A DNA stretch of 64,000 nt from Tenacibaculum skagerrakense (GCF_004345825.1 NZ_SLXM01000001.1:838262-902261); one strand, 5' to 3'. Numbered from the stretch's first letter, positions 34,952 through 44,726 are shown. Numbers and translations are program-made. Notes: generated from the sequence alone by a model not told the origin.

Positions 34952-36361
34952 ATGGAAAAAGGTCAGGAACAAACGGGAAGAATCGGGAAATGGATAAAAA
35001 ACTCTATTTCTGCTAGAATGCTAATGATTGGATTTTTAATAATTATTTTACTTATTCCACTGTCTTACGTTAAAGATATTATACGAGAGCGACAGTTTAA
35101 TCAAAAAGCTGTTATTAGTGAGATTAATCAAAAATGGGGTGGAGAAGTATTGTTATATGGTCCGATGTTAAAAGTGCCATACAAAACATATACTGTTAAA
35201 CGAATTTATAATCAAGAATCTAAAACACATCAGGAAGAAACGTTAGAAAACATTCATAATGCTTATTTTTTTCCTAATAATCTTGATGTAAGCACCCAAG
35301 TAAATCCTCAACTTAAAAAAAGAGGTATTTATGAAACCGCTGTTTACGGAAGTGAAATCAATATTAAAGGAAGCTTTATTAAACCTGATTTTACAGAAAT
35401 TGATGTAAAAGAAAAAGACATTCTATGGGAAAAATCAAAACTGATTATTGAAACGTCTAATTTGAAAGGAGTAAGTAGTTTAGTTGAAATTCAATTCAAT
35501 AAAAATAATTATGCATTTGCTTCTAAATATGAAACCAAAAATACAATGTCAAATAACGATGTTTATGATTTAGACGAAAGCTCTTACGATTATTTAAATT
35601 TACATAAACTAGAGAGTAAGTACTTAAAGAAAACAGATTTACCGTTAGAGAATGCTGTTGACTTTTCGATGAAAATGAATGTAAACGGTAGTAAGCAAAT
35701 TCGATTTATACCTGTAGGAAAGGAGACAAATGTTTCGATTACATCTAATTGGAAAACAGCTAATTTTTTAGGTGAATACTTACCTTATAATCCGGATAAA
35801 ATTAAAGAGGATGGATTTGATGCTAGATGGAAAGTACTCGACATTAATAGACCTTTTCCTCAACAATCATTTAATGGCATACCGAATTTAAAAAGATATG
35901 CTTTTGGTGTTAATTTTATGATTCCAGTAGATCAATACCAAAAAAGTGAGCGTTCTGCTAAATATGGTTTCTTAGTTATTGCATTGACGTTTTTAGTGTT
36001 TTTCTTAATACAAACTATGAGCAAAATAGCAATTCATCCTTTTCAATATTTAATGATAGGTATTGGATTAACAATGTTTTACACATTATTAATTTCAATT
36101 TCTGAGCATAGTAATTTTTTAAGTGCCTATGTAATTGCTGGTATTTCAGTTATTACCTTAATAACACTGTATTCTAAGTCTATTTTAAAAACGCTTAAGT
36201 TTCCTTTCTTTATAGGAATAAGTTTAACGGCTCTGTATACATTTATTTTTATCATTATACAGTTGGAAAGCTATGCGTTACTGGTTGGTAGTATCGGTTT
36301 ATTTGTAATTCTTGCTGCTGTAATGTATGCATCAAGAAAAATTGATTGGCAAAACGGTTAA
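34952..36361 (+). CDS. creD: CreD-like cell-envelope membrane protein
   Basis: This 469-residue inner-membrane protein has an N-terminal TM (ARMLMIGFLIIILLIPLSYV), a large extracytoplasmic domain (about 40-330; QKWGGEVLLYGPMLKVPY, DARWKVLDINRPFPQ) and a C-terminal bundle of about five TM helices starting KYGFLVIALTFLVFFLI. The layout matches CreD/CET family. Its function in envelope integrity is poorly known. It is likely controlled by the upstream wHTH through the palindrome at 34844. Confidence 0.88.
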   Translation: MEKGQEQTGRIGKWIKNSISARMLMIGFLIIILLIPLSYVKDIIRERQFNQKAVISEINQKWGGEVLLYGPMLKVPYKTYTVKRIYNQESKTHQEETLENIHNAYFFPNNLDVSTQVNPQLKKRGIYETAVYGSEINIKGSFIKPDFTEIDVKEKDILWEKSKLIIETSNLKGVSSLVEIQFNKNNYAFASKYETKNTMSNNDVYDLDESSYDYLNLHKLESKYLKKTDLPLENAVDFSMKMNVNGSKQIRFIPVGKETNVSITSNWKTANFLGEYLPYNPDKIKEDGFDARWKVLDINRPFPQQSFNGIPNLKRYAFGVNFMIPVDQYQKSERSAKYGFLVIALTFLVFFLIQTMSKIAIHPFQYLMIGIGLTMFYTLLISISEHSNFLSAYVIAGISVITLITLYSKSILKTLKFPFFIGISLTALYTFIFIIIQLESYALLVGSIGLFVILAAVMYASRKIDWQNG

Positions 36362-36374
36362 ATTGCTTGGAATT

Positions 36375-37010
36375 ATGAATAGAACTTCTTTAACAAAACT
36401 TGAAAGTACAATGCTTTTATTAATTGTATTTTCAGCTTTTTTAACCTTGTTGAGAGTACAAATAACTCAAAATTTATCCTATACTTTTTTATTGTGGAAT
36501 TTATTTTTAGCGGTGATACCTTATATGATTTCTGAGTACACAAGAAGATTAGATATAGTGAATATAACCAAATTTAAATTGGGTTCATTACTGCTGTTTT
36601 GGTTGTTTTTCTTGCCGAATGCTCCTTATATCATAACAGATTTTATCCACTTTAAGACAGAAAGTAGTATGGTGTGGTATGATTTGTTGCTTCTTTTTGT
36701 GAACGCAGTAACAGGTTTACTTTTAGGATTATTATCAATGCATACATTTTATAAAATAGTATGTAGCAAATGGAATATATCTATTGGTAATTATTTTTCT
36801 GTAGGAGTATTTTTTCTTTGTGGGTTTGGTATTTATTTAGGACGATTTCTAAGATTTAATACCTGGGATATTATTTTCTCTCCATTAGATTTAATAAAAA
36901 AGAGTATCTTAAGTTTTCAAGAAACCACTGCTTGGTTAATTACCCTTGGATTTGGTTTTTTATTATGGATGTTATTTGAAGTAGTTAAGAAAATAAACAG
37001 AGTTATATAG
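36375..37010 (+). CDS. DUF1361 membrane protein
   Basis: This protein has about 211 residues from the ATG at 36375, 13 bases after creD. An upstream in-frame ATG inside creD is possible but would place 16 charged residues before TM1. Six or more TM helices, with DUF1361 motifs FLWNLFLAVIPYMIS, LFFLPNAPYIITDFIHF, VWYDLLLLFVNAVTG and YLGRFLRFNTWDI. Role unknown. A strong terminator follows. Confidence 0.85.
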   Translation: MNRTSLTKLESTMLLLIVFSAFLTLLRVQITQNLSYTFLLWNLFLAVIPYMISEYTRRLDIVNITKFKLGSLLLFWLFFLPNAPYIITDFIHFKTESSMVWYDLLLLFVNAVTGLLLGLLSMHTFYKIVCSKWNISIGNYFSVGVFFLCGFGIYLGRFLRFNTWDIIFSPLDLIKKSILSFQETTAWLITLGFGFLLWMLFEVVKKINRVI

Positions 37011-37014
37011 TACT

Positions 37015-37047
37015 AAAAGTACATCTTGTTTTATAAGATGTACTTTT
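37015..37047. terminator. Bidirectional intrinsic terminator
   Basis: The stem aaaagtacatctt / aagatgtactttt has a T run. It serves the creD operon and the convergent DUF3820 gene. Confidence 0.85.
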
Positions 37048-37266
37048 TTAATTTCTTATTTTTCTTAGTATATCCTCTAAGCCATTGAGTTTTATTTCAT
37101 ACACCAAAGTCATCATTTTACCCAGTTTTCCTGCTGGAAATCCCTTGTTTTTGTACCAAACCATATAATATTCAGGAATATCAATTAAATAGGTGCCTTT
37201 ATATTTTCCAAAAGGCATTTTCATATTTGCGGTATCAATAAGAAATTTCTTGTCTGGTTCCATCAT
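37048..37266 (-). CDS. DUF3820 protein
   Basis: This is a 72-residue soluble protein with the family core MPFGKYKGTYLIDIPEYYMV, then FPAGKLGKMMTLVYEI. DUF3820 proteins resemble exonuclease-associated small domains, but no activity is known. The start may be either of two adjacent ATG codons. Confidence 0.82.
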   Translation of the reverse strand: MMEPDKKFLIDTANMKMPFGKYKGTYLIDIPEYYMVWYKNKGFPAGKLGKMMTLVYEIKLNGLEDILRKIRN

Positions 37267-37354
37267 TGGTATTTGTTTAAAAGCCCGAAATCAAAAAGTG
37301 TCCAATAACTTGCCTTTAAACTACTTTAACTTTTAAGAAAAAACCTGTTTTTTT

Positions 37355-38578
37355 TTAATGAAGCGCATACGAATCACTTCCTTCCACATAATCTTGAAGG
37401 TATTGATATCTCTCTGTCAGTTCACCATTATCAGTTGTCATTTTAGCACGTGCTAAAATTCCATCTTTATCATTGTTGTAAAAAGCAGGAATTACATGTT
37501 CTAAAAACATATCGCCGAAGCCTTCGCTAGCATCTTTTGGTAATTCACAAGGTAAATTATCAACAGCCATAACTACAATCGCATTGTCATCTTTATAGTC
37601 TACTTCAGATTCAGATTGTGGATCATATCCATAAATAGGATCTGTTATTGTAGAAGCTCTTAACGTAGTAGCCACAGGGCCGTCTACATCGCAAGAAATA
37701 TCAGCAACATATTTAATGTTAAAATCATTAGACTTTACATCTTCTCTGGTATATAAATAAGGAGCTCCATCTCCGTAAAAATGACCAGCAATAAAAAAGT
37801 CAGTTTCTTTTGCATAGGGCATAAAATTACTTTCATACCCAGTTGGATCTTTATAAAACTCGAATTTATCTCCCACTTTACCATCTTTACGTTTAGCATA
37901 TTCCATCACATCAACTAAACAGTAAACTGGTTCAGTAAATTTTGAAGTTAGATATAAAGCATCACTAACTTGTTTAATTTGTAAATGATCAAGTATTTCT
38001 TGTGCTCCCTTAGCAACTTTTCCTGTTCCGGAAAGTAAAATTTTGATATTAGGAAGTTTAATCTTGTCTAATTCTCTTTTTACTTCATCCAAGTCTGCTA
38101 ACGTTTCTACTTTTGGCAACATAAAAGTACCCTCTTTTAAACCAATGGCTCTAAATCCATTGTAAGCTCCAACTAATCCAGCATAACGACCAAAACCAAT
38201 TAAACGAGCACCATTTTCCTTTATAATAGTTTCATGATCATACATTTCAATGTTTTTAGCCAGCATAGCTTGTAATAACTTTCTATTGTAAGGCTGTTTT
38301 TTAATAGTATGACTAAAAAAGAAGTATTTTTTGTTTGGAATTAAGTTTTCTACAGGAACTTCTTTTACTCCTAATAAAACATCACAATCAGAAACATCTT
38401 TAGTAACTTCAAATCCAGCAGCAATATATTCTTCATCTTTAAAAACTCGAATATCAGAGCTTTCTACTACTATTTCTGCTTCAGGAAAATTCGCTTTAAA
38501 TTCTTTTAATTTTTCTGGTGAAAAAACAACTCTTTTATCAGGTGGATTTTTACGTTCCTTTATAATTCCAAACTTCAT
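37355..38578 (-). CDS. Saccharopine/alanine dehydrogenase-family oxidoreductase
   Basis: This protein has 407 residues from the ATG at 38578, which gives the family N-terminus MKFGIIKERKNPPDKRVVFSP. An in-frame ATG 21 codons upstream adds an unlikely Cys-rich tail. The AlaDh/PNT N-domain shows VLLGVKEVPV (Lys) and FFFSHTIKKQ (His), the Lys/His pair of NAD-linked saccharopine dehydrogenase. The Rossmann part is less canonical (ILLSGTGKVAKGAQEIL). I favour a lysine-metabolism dehydrogenase of the Lys1 type; the physiological direction is not evident. Confidence 0.72.
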   Translation of the reverse strand: MKFGIIKERKNPPDKRVVFSPEKLKEFKANFPEAEIVVESSDIRVFKDEEYIAAGFEVTKDVSDCDVLLGVKEVPVENLIPNKKYFFFSHTIKKQPYNRKLLQAMLAKNIEMYDHETIIKENGARLIGFGRYAGLVGAYNGFRAIGLKEGTFMLPKVETLADLDEVKRELDKIKLPNIKILLSGTGKVAKGAQEILDHLQIKQVSDALYLTSKFTEPVYCLVDVMEYAKRKDGKVGDKFEFYKDPTGYESNFMPYAKETDFFIAGHFYGDGAPYLYTREDVKSNDFNIKYVADISCDVDGPVATTLRASTITDPIYGYDPQSESEVDYKDDNAIVVMAVDNLPCELPKDASEGFGDMFLEHVIPAFYNNDKDGILARAKMTTDNGELTERYQYLQDYVEGSDSYALH

Positions 38579-38745
38579 GATTAACTGTATAAAATTTAAC
38601 AAAAAACATGTTAATTGTTGTAAATTACAACATATGTTCACAAAAATACACGATTTTCACCTACTGTACAAGAAGTATTTTTATCATTAAAATATGCTTT
38701 ATTTTACTTTATTAAGTGTTTTTTGTTGAGAATAATGTAAAAGAA

Positions 38746-38778
38746 AAAGCTCTCGTTATCTTGATAACGAGAGCTTTA
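38746..38778 (-). terminator. Intrinsic terminator of the leader-peptide gene
   Basis: The long stem aaagctctcgttatc / gataacgagagcttt is followed by T on the minus strand. It also lies upstream of the dehydrogenase gene. Confidence 0.8.
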
Positions 38779-38803
38779 AATGAGCTTTTCAGCTGTTGAA
38801 ATT

Positions 38804-39010
38804 TTACATATCAACAGCTATTGCTTTACATACACAGTATCCAAGCGAATAATCATATACTCTTTCTTGTCCTCTTCTACAAGCCAAAGGCCTTGGACCC
38901 CAGTTTGCACTATTATTACACCAATTAGGATCTCCAGGTCCTCCTCCATTAATTTTTAATTGAGAGTTTTTGTCTAACACCTTTCCTAAGTTTGAGATTG
39001 ATTTAATCAT
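38804..39010 (-). CDS. Double-glycine leader peptide, Cys-rich core
   Basis: This is a 68-residue peptide. The N-terminal 22 residues (ISNLGKVLDKNSQLKINGG) match bacteriocin-type leaders (L-x-K-V-L-x-K-x-x-Q-x-x-I-x-G-G). The core, after Gly-Gly at 22-23, has four Cys (31, 44, 59, 61), Trp and several Pro. The expected fate is cleavage after GG and export by a peptidase-containing ABC transporter, none of which is in the window. Two disulfides or lanthionine-type change are both possible. It has its own terminator. Confidence 0.65.
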   Translation of the reverse strand: MIKSISNLGKVLDKNSQLKINGGGPGDPNWCNNSANWGPRPLACRRGQERVYDYSLGYCVCKAIAVDM

Positions 39011-39233
39011 AATATTAAAATTTTTTACGGTTAATAAACTTTTTTATTCATTGATAAAATCCAAATGATTTCTTTCACAAATATTTGATGAAAAGTTTAC
39101 AAAAAGAAGTGTATGAGGTGAGCATTTATAAAATATGTAGGTACTTTTTTTAAAAAGTGACTAATTAATATTTATTTAAATAATTGATAATCAACAATTT
39201 AATTGTATGTTGTTGAAAAGGAGGTTTTTCTTG

Positions 39234-39263
39234 TTGAAAGAGGTTGTAAAAAGGCTAATTTTA
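39234..39263 (+). promoter_or_regulatory. Promoter of the second leader-peptide gene
   Basis: TTG (39234-39236) and TAATTTTA (39256-39263, one mismatch to TAnnTTTG) are 19 bases apart. The leader to the ATG is about 20 bases. Confidence 0.4.
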
Positions 39264-39285
39264 AAAAAACAAAAACTAAATAATT

Positions 39286-39459
39286 ATGAAACGAACATTT
39301 ATTGAGGATTTAAAAAGTTTTGAAATAGCAAAAAGCGAGCAAGTTAAAATATTTGCAAAAGGTGGTAAACTAGATGGAGGAGTTAATACGGACGGTGATG
39401 AAGATTGTCTTCCTTTAGCAGATAAACCTAAAGACAAGAAAGATACTGTGTGTATCTAA
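39286..39459 (+). CDS. Second double-glycine leader peptide
   Basis: This is a 57-residue peptide, divergent from the one at 38804. The leader reads FIEDLKSFEIAKSEQVKIFA and ends KGG at 25-27. The core is short, acidic then basic, with two Cys (41 and 56, the latter next to the C-terminus). The pattern again suggests an exported, processed peptide. Too short for a routine gene caller but clearly framed: ATG, in-frame leader, stop at 39457. Confidence 0.6.
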   Translation: MKRTFIEDLKSFEIAKSEQVKIFAKGGKLDGGVNTDGDEDCLPLADKPKDKKDTVCI

Positions 39460-39486
39460 ATCACATATCCACTAAAGCCCTTACAC

Positions 39487-41193
39487 TTATAACTCCGTTT
39501 CGATTTTTTCTATGAATTGATACGGAGTTATTCCAGTATATTTTTTAAAAATTCGTGTAAACGATTTTGCATTTTTATAACCACCAATTTCTCCAATAGC
39601 CTGAGTGGTATATGCTCTAATAGTTTTATCAGTATTTAATTTTTCAACAATATATTTTATTCTTAATTCATTAGTGTACTCACTAAACGTCATTTTTTTG
39701 TGATCTTTTATAATCTTGGATAGGTAAGTTGTATTAGTTCCAATTTTTTTAGCTGTTGTATATAGATTGAATTCTTCTTTTAAAAAGAACAAACTCTTTT
39801 CTATTTTTTTCAACCCTTCTATTACTTCCAAATGATGTTCATTTTTTATACTTATAGAAGTAGCACTTGTTGTTTCTTTTGTTTCTTCTTTAGAATTGTC
39901 TAATAACGACTGAAGCCTATTTTTAGCATTCTTTTTTTCTTTGATGTTTTTTAAGATTATATATGTACTTATTAGCACTATAATTATCAAAACAATTACA
40001 GTTTTAGTAAATAGATTTTTACTTTTAACGTTGGCTTTTTTTAGGCTTTCTATTTTCTTTTTTAAACGATAAGTTTCATCTTCACTGTAAATTTTATCGA
40101 ACTCTATTTCTTGTTCTAGTTTAGCCCTTTTTAAAATTTGTTGATGTTTTGTGAAATAATAGGAAGCAGAATCTTCACTTTTTTGTTTTACATAAATTTC
40201 ACTTAGATATTTATGAGTATTTACAAAATTAGGATCTAGTAGAGTGTCTTTTTTAATACTTAATACTTCCCAGAAAGATTTTTTAGATTTTATAATACTA
40301 TCTTGTTTCCAGTAATTTACACCCATGTTATAATAGGAGTTATACAGGTTTGATTGTGAATTAACTGCATTAAAATATTCAATACTTTTCTGAAAGAAAG
40401 GGTTGGCTTGTTGATACTCTTTTTTTAATGTATATGCTGTTGCTAATTTAGAGTAAACCGATCCATAATTAAGCTGAGTAAGCGTTAAACTTTCATTAGT
40501 GAGAATTCTATTTAAACAATGGATAGCAGAATCACCATAATACAATTTGGTTTCATTTTCTTGAAGTAAAGAATTGTATATAGCCCCTTTGTTTAGTAAC
40601 GTTTTATAGAGTCTATTGTTGTAATTTTTACCAAGTATTTTTTTATTGTTTTCTACTATTTTTAAGGTAATATTTATTTGACGTAATGCATCGTCTAGTT
40701 GTCCCATATCCTGATTTATCAATGCAACATTTCCCTTAATTTTTACAATTCGTTCAATGTCATTAATAATCAATGCATAACTTTCAGCTTTTAAATAAAA
40801 ATCCAAAGCAGCTTTCATTTCTCCTCTTCTTTTAGAAGTATTTCCAAGAATGATATAAATGTCGAAAAGGAGCGAATAGTTTTGATTATTATCCTTTATT
40901 TGAGGTAAATATTTTTGAATACTATCTGAGTAAGATTGAAAGTTTATTGGGTATTTATCTCTAGTTTTTAAATACGCTTGAGCAGCAAAAGCAAAAGTTT
41001 TATAAGGCGAGCTAGAAGTATTTGCCAATTTATCCATGTAGTACAATGCGCTATCGGTTCCAATTTTGCTGTTAGCATAAAATTTCAGTTTTAATGCTTT
41101 CAATTGATTAAGATTCGTCTTAGTATGTTGTTGAGAAAAACATTGTATTGCATTTAGTATGCATAATGCAATAAAATAACTGAAAGTGCGCAT
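39487..41193 (-). CDS. TPR-containing membrane AraC-type regulator
   Basis: This 568-residue protein has a signal peptide (MRTFSYFIALCILNAIQCFSQ), TPR-like helical repeats (about 40-360), one TM segment (NLFTKTVIVLIIIVLISTYI) near 390 and a cytoplasmic C-terminal AraC HTH domain (SFTRIFKKYTGITPYQFIEKI). This is a one-component transmembrane sensor-regulator type common in flavobacteria. Its closeness to the leader peptides suggests it may sense or control them; that is inference. Confidence 0.82.
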   Translation of the reverse strand: MRTFSYFIALCILNAIQCFSQQHTKTNLNQLKALKLKFYANSKIGTDSALYYMDKLANTSSSPYKTFAFAAQAYLKTRDKYPINFQSYSDSIQKYLPQIKDNNQNYSLLFDIYIILGNTSKRRGEMKAALDFYLKAESYALIINDIERIVKIKGNVALINQDMGQLDDALRQINITLKIVENNKKILGKNYNNRLYKTLLNKGAIYNSLLQENETKLYYGDSAIHCLNRILTNESLTLTQLNYGSVYSKLATAYTLKKEYQQANPFFQKSIEYFNAVNSQSNLYNSYYNMGVNYWKQDSIIKSKKSFWEVLSIKKDTLLDPNFVNTHKYLSEIYVKQKSEDSASYYFTKHQQILKRAKLEQEIEFDKIYSEDETYRLKKKIESLKKANVKSKNLFTKTVIVLIIIVLISTYIILKNIKEKKNAKNRLQSLLDNSKEETKETTSATSISIKNEHHLEVIEGLKKIEKSLFFLKEEFNLYTTAKKIGTNTTYLSKIIKDHKKMTFSEYTNELRIKYIVEKLNTDKTIRAYTTQAIGEIGGYKNAKSFTRIFKKYTGITPYQFIEKIETEL

Positions 41194-41383
41194 ATAACTA
41201 TTGATGGTTTGCAGTAGGGCTAAATATAAAAAAAAATGGCGGTTGGTTCTTTCTAAATTAAAATTACAGATTATTAACGTTTAATGTAAACTTGTTTTTA
41301 TATTTGCTGTCCGACTTTTCAAGAAATTATTTGTTAAATAAACTTGTTTTATTTGGTATACATTTTGAGAAGTTAGAACTACA

Positions 41384-41391
41384 TATCTTTG
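41384..41391 (+). promoter_or_regulatory. tmRNA -7 promoter box
   Basis: TATCTTTG matches TAnnTTTG and ends 7 bases before the first base of the tmRNA. A TTTTG lies 16 bases upstream, a little short of the usual spacing. Confidence 0.55.
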
Positions 41392-41398
41392 ACATATT

Positions 41399-41794
41399 GG
41401 GGACGACTGGTTTTGACAGCAAGACTAGTAAAACTGTAAGCATACCGAGGAGTGAAATGATAACTCGTAAAACTTATTTCAAAAATTTAAACGGCGAAAA
41501 TAATTACGCTTTAGCTGCTTAATAATCTGAATTATAGTAAGATCAAAGCCTTGGCATACTAGGTATGCAAGCTAAATGTCCACGAAAAGCCTTGGTTTAC
41601 GGCGTTTCATTTTTGGGCATCGTAAAAGTAAACATAGAGAATCTAGCGCTTCGATAGGTTTTCGAAACTAAAGAAGATAGGCTAAAAGTAGGCGGTTCTT
41701 AGTCAGCTTTTAGATGAAAATTAAATAAGAACTAAGTATGTAGAAAGCTTTTTTGCTACTTGTTTGGACCCGAGTTCGATTCTCGGCGTCTCCA
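41399..41794 (+). ncRNA. ssrA: tmRNA
   Basis: The 5' end GGGGACGACTGGTTTTGACA and the 3' end GAGTTCGATTCTCGGCGTCTCCA form the tRNA-like domain: GGGGACG pairs with CGTCTCC and the T-arm GTTCGAT is intact. The coding part reads GENNYALAA and stop (41493-41522), the tag used to mark stalled peptides for Clp/Lon-type degradation. The 3' CCA is not fully encoded (aca follows the acceptor). The length of 396 bases is normal for Bacteroidota. Positions of the pseudoknots were not worked out. Confidence 0.95.
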
Positions 41795-41799
41795 CAAAT

Positions 41800-41831
41800 A
41801 AACCCTGTAAGCATTATGTTTACAGGGTTTG
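41800..41831 (+). terminator. tmRNA terminator
   Basis: aaaccctgtaa / tttacagggttt, followed by a T-rich stretch. Confidence 0.8.
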
Positions 41832-41978
41832 TTGTTTTTGGGAGACAATTTAGGTGGCAAAAAATTGTTTAGAAGCGATAATCGAATTTTAATAAAATAT
41901 ATCTTGGTACCAATCTGTATTAATTTGTTGATATACCAGTATAGCTAATTTTAGTTTTAATTAATTAGTTAGAGTTTT

Positions 41979-42875
41979 TTATTTCCTATATAAATACAAT
42001 AGACCATCATAAATTGCTCTTGATAAAACTGAATGATGATTTGCCTTTTTTATAGGTGAAAAGTTATAATTGAAATTTTTTATTTCTTTCTGAGTTATCA
42101 TTTCGCTTAAAGTATTATTTGATTTGACTGTTGCTTTTACTTCATCTGTTCCATAACTATGGTATAACTTTATATCAGTTTTAGATTTAAGTAATTTCGA
42201 GAAAAACTCTTCGCTAACTATTTCTGAGGAATTCCAAGATAAGGATGCAGATATTAGAAGTAAGTCTTGAAATAATTCAGGACGATTTTTCAAAGTATAA
42301 AAACCAAATAGTCCTCCAAGCGAATGTCCAAGTAATCCTTTTCTCTTATTTAGATTTGGGTATTTATTTTCAATAAAGTTTATTATATCATTCTCTAAAA
42401 AATCTAAAAATAAGTTCGCTCCACCAGTACTGTTTTTATTAAATAGATTTCCTGCTCCTGATGTGATAGTAATTTTCATCTTATTCTTTTCATCTTTTTC
42501 TTTTAGTTTATCAAGAAGTCCTAAGTTTTGAAACGGAGTAGGAGTGAAATCCATATTTCTTTGTGTATTCCAATCTTTTTCTGAACCATGTAAGGAAACT
42601 CCAACAAAAACTATATTCTCAACATAATCACATAAATCTAGAATTGTATAAGAACCTAAAACTATTTCAGTAAGCCAGTAAGCATCTAAGTAATAAAGTG
42701 TTTTATATTCTTTATTAGGATCGTAGTTTCTTGGGAAAGTTACTTTTAATAAATATTCATCATTGTCTGATGAGTAAATTTTATGACTCTCGGTTTTATA
42801 ACCCAATTCATTTTTTTGCCCGTAGATATTTGTAAATAAAAAGGAAAGGATAACTATTATAATATTCTGTTTCAT
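41979..42875 (-). CDS. Secreted alpha/beta hydrolase (esterase D-like)
   Basis: This protein has 298 residues from the ATG at 42875, chosen because it gives a clean signal peptide (IIIVILSFLFTNIYGQ). The hydrolase core has TLYYLDAYWL, NIVFVGVSLHGSEKDW, the nucleophile elbow GLLGHSLGGLFGFY and a late NHHSVLSRAIYDG with the catalytic His; YGTDEV may bear the acid. Family members include enterobactin-type esterases and other secreted esterases. Substrate unknown. Confidence 0.82.
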   Translation of the reverse strand: MKQNIIIVILSFLFTNIYGQKNELGYKTESHKIYSSDNDEYLLKVTFPRNYDPNKEYKTLYYLDAYWLTEIVLGSYTILDLCDYVENIVFVGVSLHGSEKDWNTQRNMDFTPTPFQNLGLLDKLKEKDEKNKMKITITSGAGNLFNKNSTGGANLFLDFLENDIINFIENKYPNLNKRKGLLGHSLGGLFGFYTLKNRPELFQDLLLISASLSWNSSEIVSEEFFSKLLKSKTDIKLYHSYGTDEVKATVKSNNTLSEMITQKEIKNFNYNFSPIKKANHHSVLSRAIYDGLLYLYRK

Positions 42876-43125
42876 GAATTTTTGGTTTTTGTTATAGCAA
42901 ACATTCAACAACTGAGGGTATAATATTGTAAGTTGATAATAAATCAAATATAAAAGTTTTGTAATTATTATTTCAAACATTTGACTTTTTCAGTCCATTT
43001 CCTATACAAGACGGTTTAGCTATATATTTATAAATTTTAATATATGTATTTTATAAAAAATATAAATAAAAATTAATGATTTGTTTGAAAGATATTTGCA
43101 GTGTAGATCAAACAATTAACAAAAC

Positions 43126-44640
43126 ATGAATACAATAGGAATTACTGAGAAAGTAAAAACAGCAAGTACACAAGTAAAAACAAAAGTGGTTGTAGCCAAA
43201 GGAGATGGTATTGGACCAGAAATTATGGAGGCAACATTACGCATTCTGGATAAAGCTGGTGCTAAGATAGATTATGATTTTATTGAGCTTGGTGAAAAAA
43301 TGTATTTGTCTGGTAATACAGCGGGAATTAACAATGAGGCTTGGGAAAAAATTAGAGAGAATAAAATTATTTTCAAAGCTCCAATTACGACTCCTCAAGG
43401 TAAAGGCTATAAAAGTTTAAATGTAACCTTACGAAAATCATTAGGATTGTTTTCAAACGTAAGACCAGTACAGGCTTACACTCCATATGTGAAAAGTCAT
43501 TTTCCAAATATGGATGTGGTTATCATCAGAGAAAATGAAGAGGATTTATATGCAGGAATAGAACACAGACAAACGCAAGATGTATATCAGTGTTTAAAAT
43601 TAATAACAAGACCAGGATCTGAAAGGATCATTCGTTATGCTTTCGAGTATGCAAAAGTATATGGAAGAAAAAAGGTTACTTGTATGGTAAAAGACAACAT
43701 CATGAAAATTACCGATGGTTTATTTCATAAAGTCTTTGAAGAGGTAGCTACAGAGTATCCAGATATTATCAATGAAATTCAGATTATCGACATAGGTTCT
43801 GCTAAGCTAGCTGCAAATCCAGAAAATTATGATGTAATTGTAACCTCAAATTTATATGGAGATATTATATCTGACATTGCTGCGGAAGTAGGAGGTTCTG
43901 TTGGAATGTGTGGTTCGGCAAATATTGGTAAAGACATAGCGATGTTTGAAGCTATTCATGGATCTGCGCCTGATATTGCTGGAAAAGGAATTGCTAACCC
44001 TTCTGGATTAATTAATGCAGCAGTTTCAATGTTAGTTCATATTTGTCAACCAAAAGTGGCAGACAAAGTAAAAAATGCTTGGTTAACAACTTTAGAAGAA
44101 GGATATCATACAGCCGATATTTATCAAGAAGGAAAGAGTGTTCAAAAACTAAGTACTCAGGAGTTTGCAGATAAGGTAATATCAAACCTTGGAAAAGTTC
44201 CGACAAAACTTAAGAAGAGCTCTTTAGAAGAAGGAGAAGGGACAATAGTAATTCCAGATTATATAAGAAAACCAGAAGAAAAAAGCTTAGTAGGTGTTGA
44301 TGTATTTTTAGATTGGGCAGGAAATGATCCTGAAGAAATAGGAAACGCTTTAGATGCAATTTCTGCTTACAAACTAAAACTCAAGATGATTACAAATAGG
44401 GGAGTTAAAGTGTATCCTGAAGGATTAAAAGAAACGTATTGTACAGATCATTGGAGATGCAGGTTTGTTGGAGTAGATGCCACCATTAAAAGCAACGAAC
44501 CAAAATATGCACAGATAGATTTTGAGCAAATTTTAGCGCTCCAATCTGAGTTAAATAGCAAAGGTTTTGATGTGATTAAAACTGAAAATCTATACGAGTT
44601 TAATAATAAACGAGCATTTTCATTAGGACAGGGAGAGTAG
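43126..44640 (+). CDS. icd: NADP-dependent isocitrate dehydrogenase
   Basis: This 504-residue TCA-cycle enzyme makes 2-oxoglutarate and CO2 from isocitrate. Motifs: VVAKGDGIGPEIMEATLR, ITTPQGKGYKSLNVTLRKSL with the substrate-binding Ser/Arg, VIIRENEEDLYAGIEH, VTSNLYGDIISDIAAE and FEAIHGSAPDIAGKGIANP. About 140 extra residues at the C-terminus (from PEEKSLVGVDVFLDWAG) mark the longer subgroup found in Bacteroidota and alpha-proteobacteria. Monocistronic with a terminator. Confidence 0.93.
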   Translation: MNTIGITEKVKTASTQVKTKVVVAKGDGIGPEIMEATLRILDKAGAKIDYDFIELGEKMYLSGNTAGINNEAWEKIRENKIIFKAPITTPQGKGYKSLNVTLRKSLGLFSNVRPVQAYTPYVKSHFPNMDVVIIRENEEDLYAGIEHRQTQDVYQCLKLITRPGSERIIRYAFEYAKVYGRKKVTCMVKDNIMKITDGLFHKVFEEVATEYPDIINEIQIIDIGSAKLAANPENYDVIVTSNLYGDIISDIAAEVGGSVGMCGSANIGKDIAMFEAIHGSAPDIAGKGIANPSGLINAAVSMLVHICQPKVADKVKNAWLTTLEEGYHTADIYQEGKSVQKLSTQEFADKVISNLGKVPTKLKKSSLEEGEGTIVIPDYIRKPEEKSLVGVDVFLDWAGNDPEEIGNALDAISAYKLKLKMITNRGVKVYPEGLKETYCTDHWRCRFVGVDATIKSNEPKYAQIDFEQILALQSELNSKGFDVIKTENLYEFNNKRAFSLGQGE

Positions 44641-44686
44641 TTCTATTACATATTAATGTAAACTAGATATAATGATTGAAGTAAGA

Positions 44687-44717
44687 AGGAAAAGAGGTGA
44701 CTCTTTTCCTTTTTTTG
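44687..44717. terminator. Bidirectional intrinsic terminator after icd
   Basis: aaggaaaagag / ctcttttcctt with a GTGA loop and a T run, between convergent genes. Confidence 0.82.
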
Positions 44718-44726
44718 AATTATAAT

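Noticed and set aside
41292..41522. A 76-codon open frame ending in NGENNYALAA
   Set aside because: It is the tmRNA tag frame read together with its upstream leader. The tmRNA ends, T-arm and tag settle the identity.
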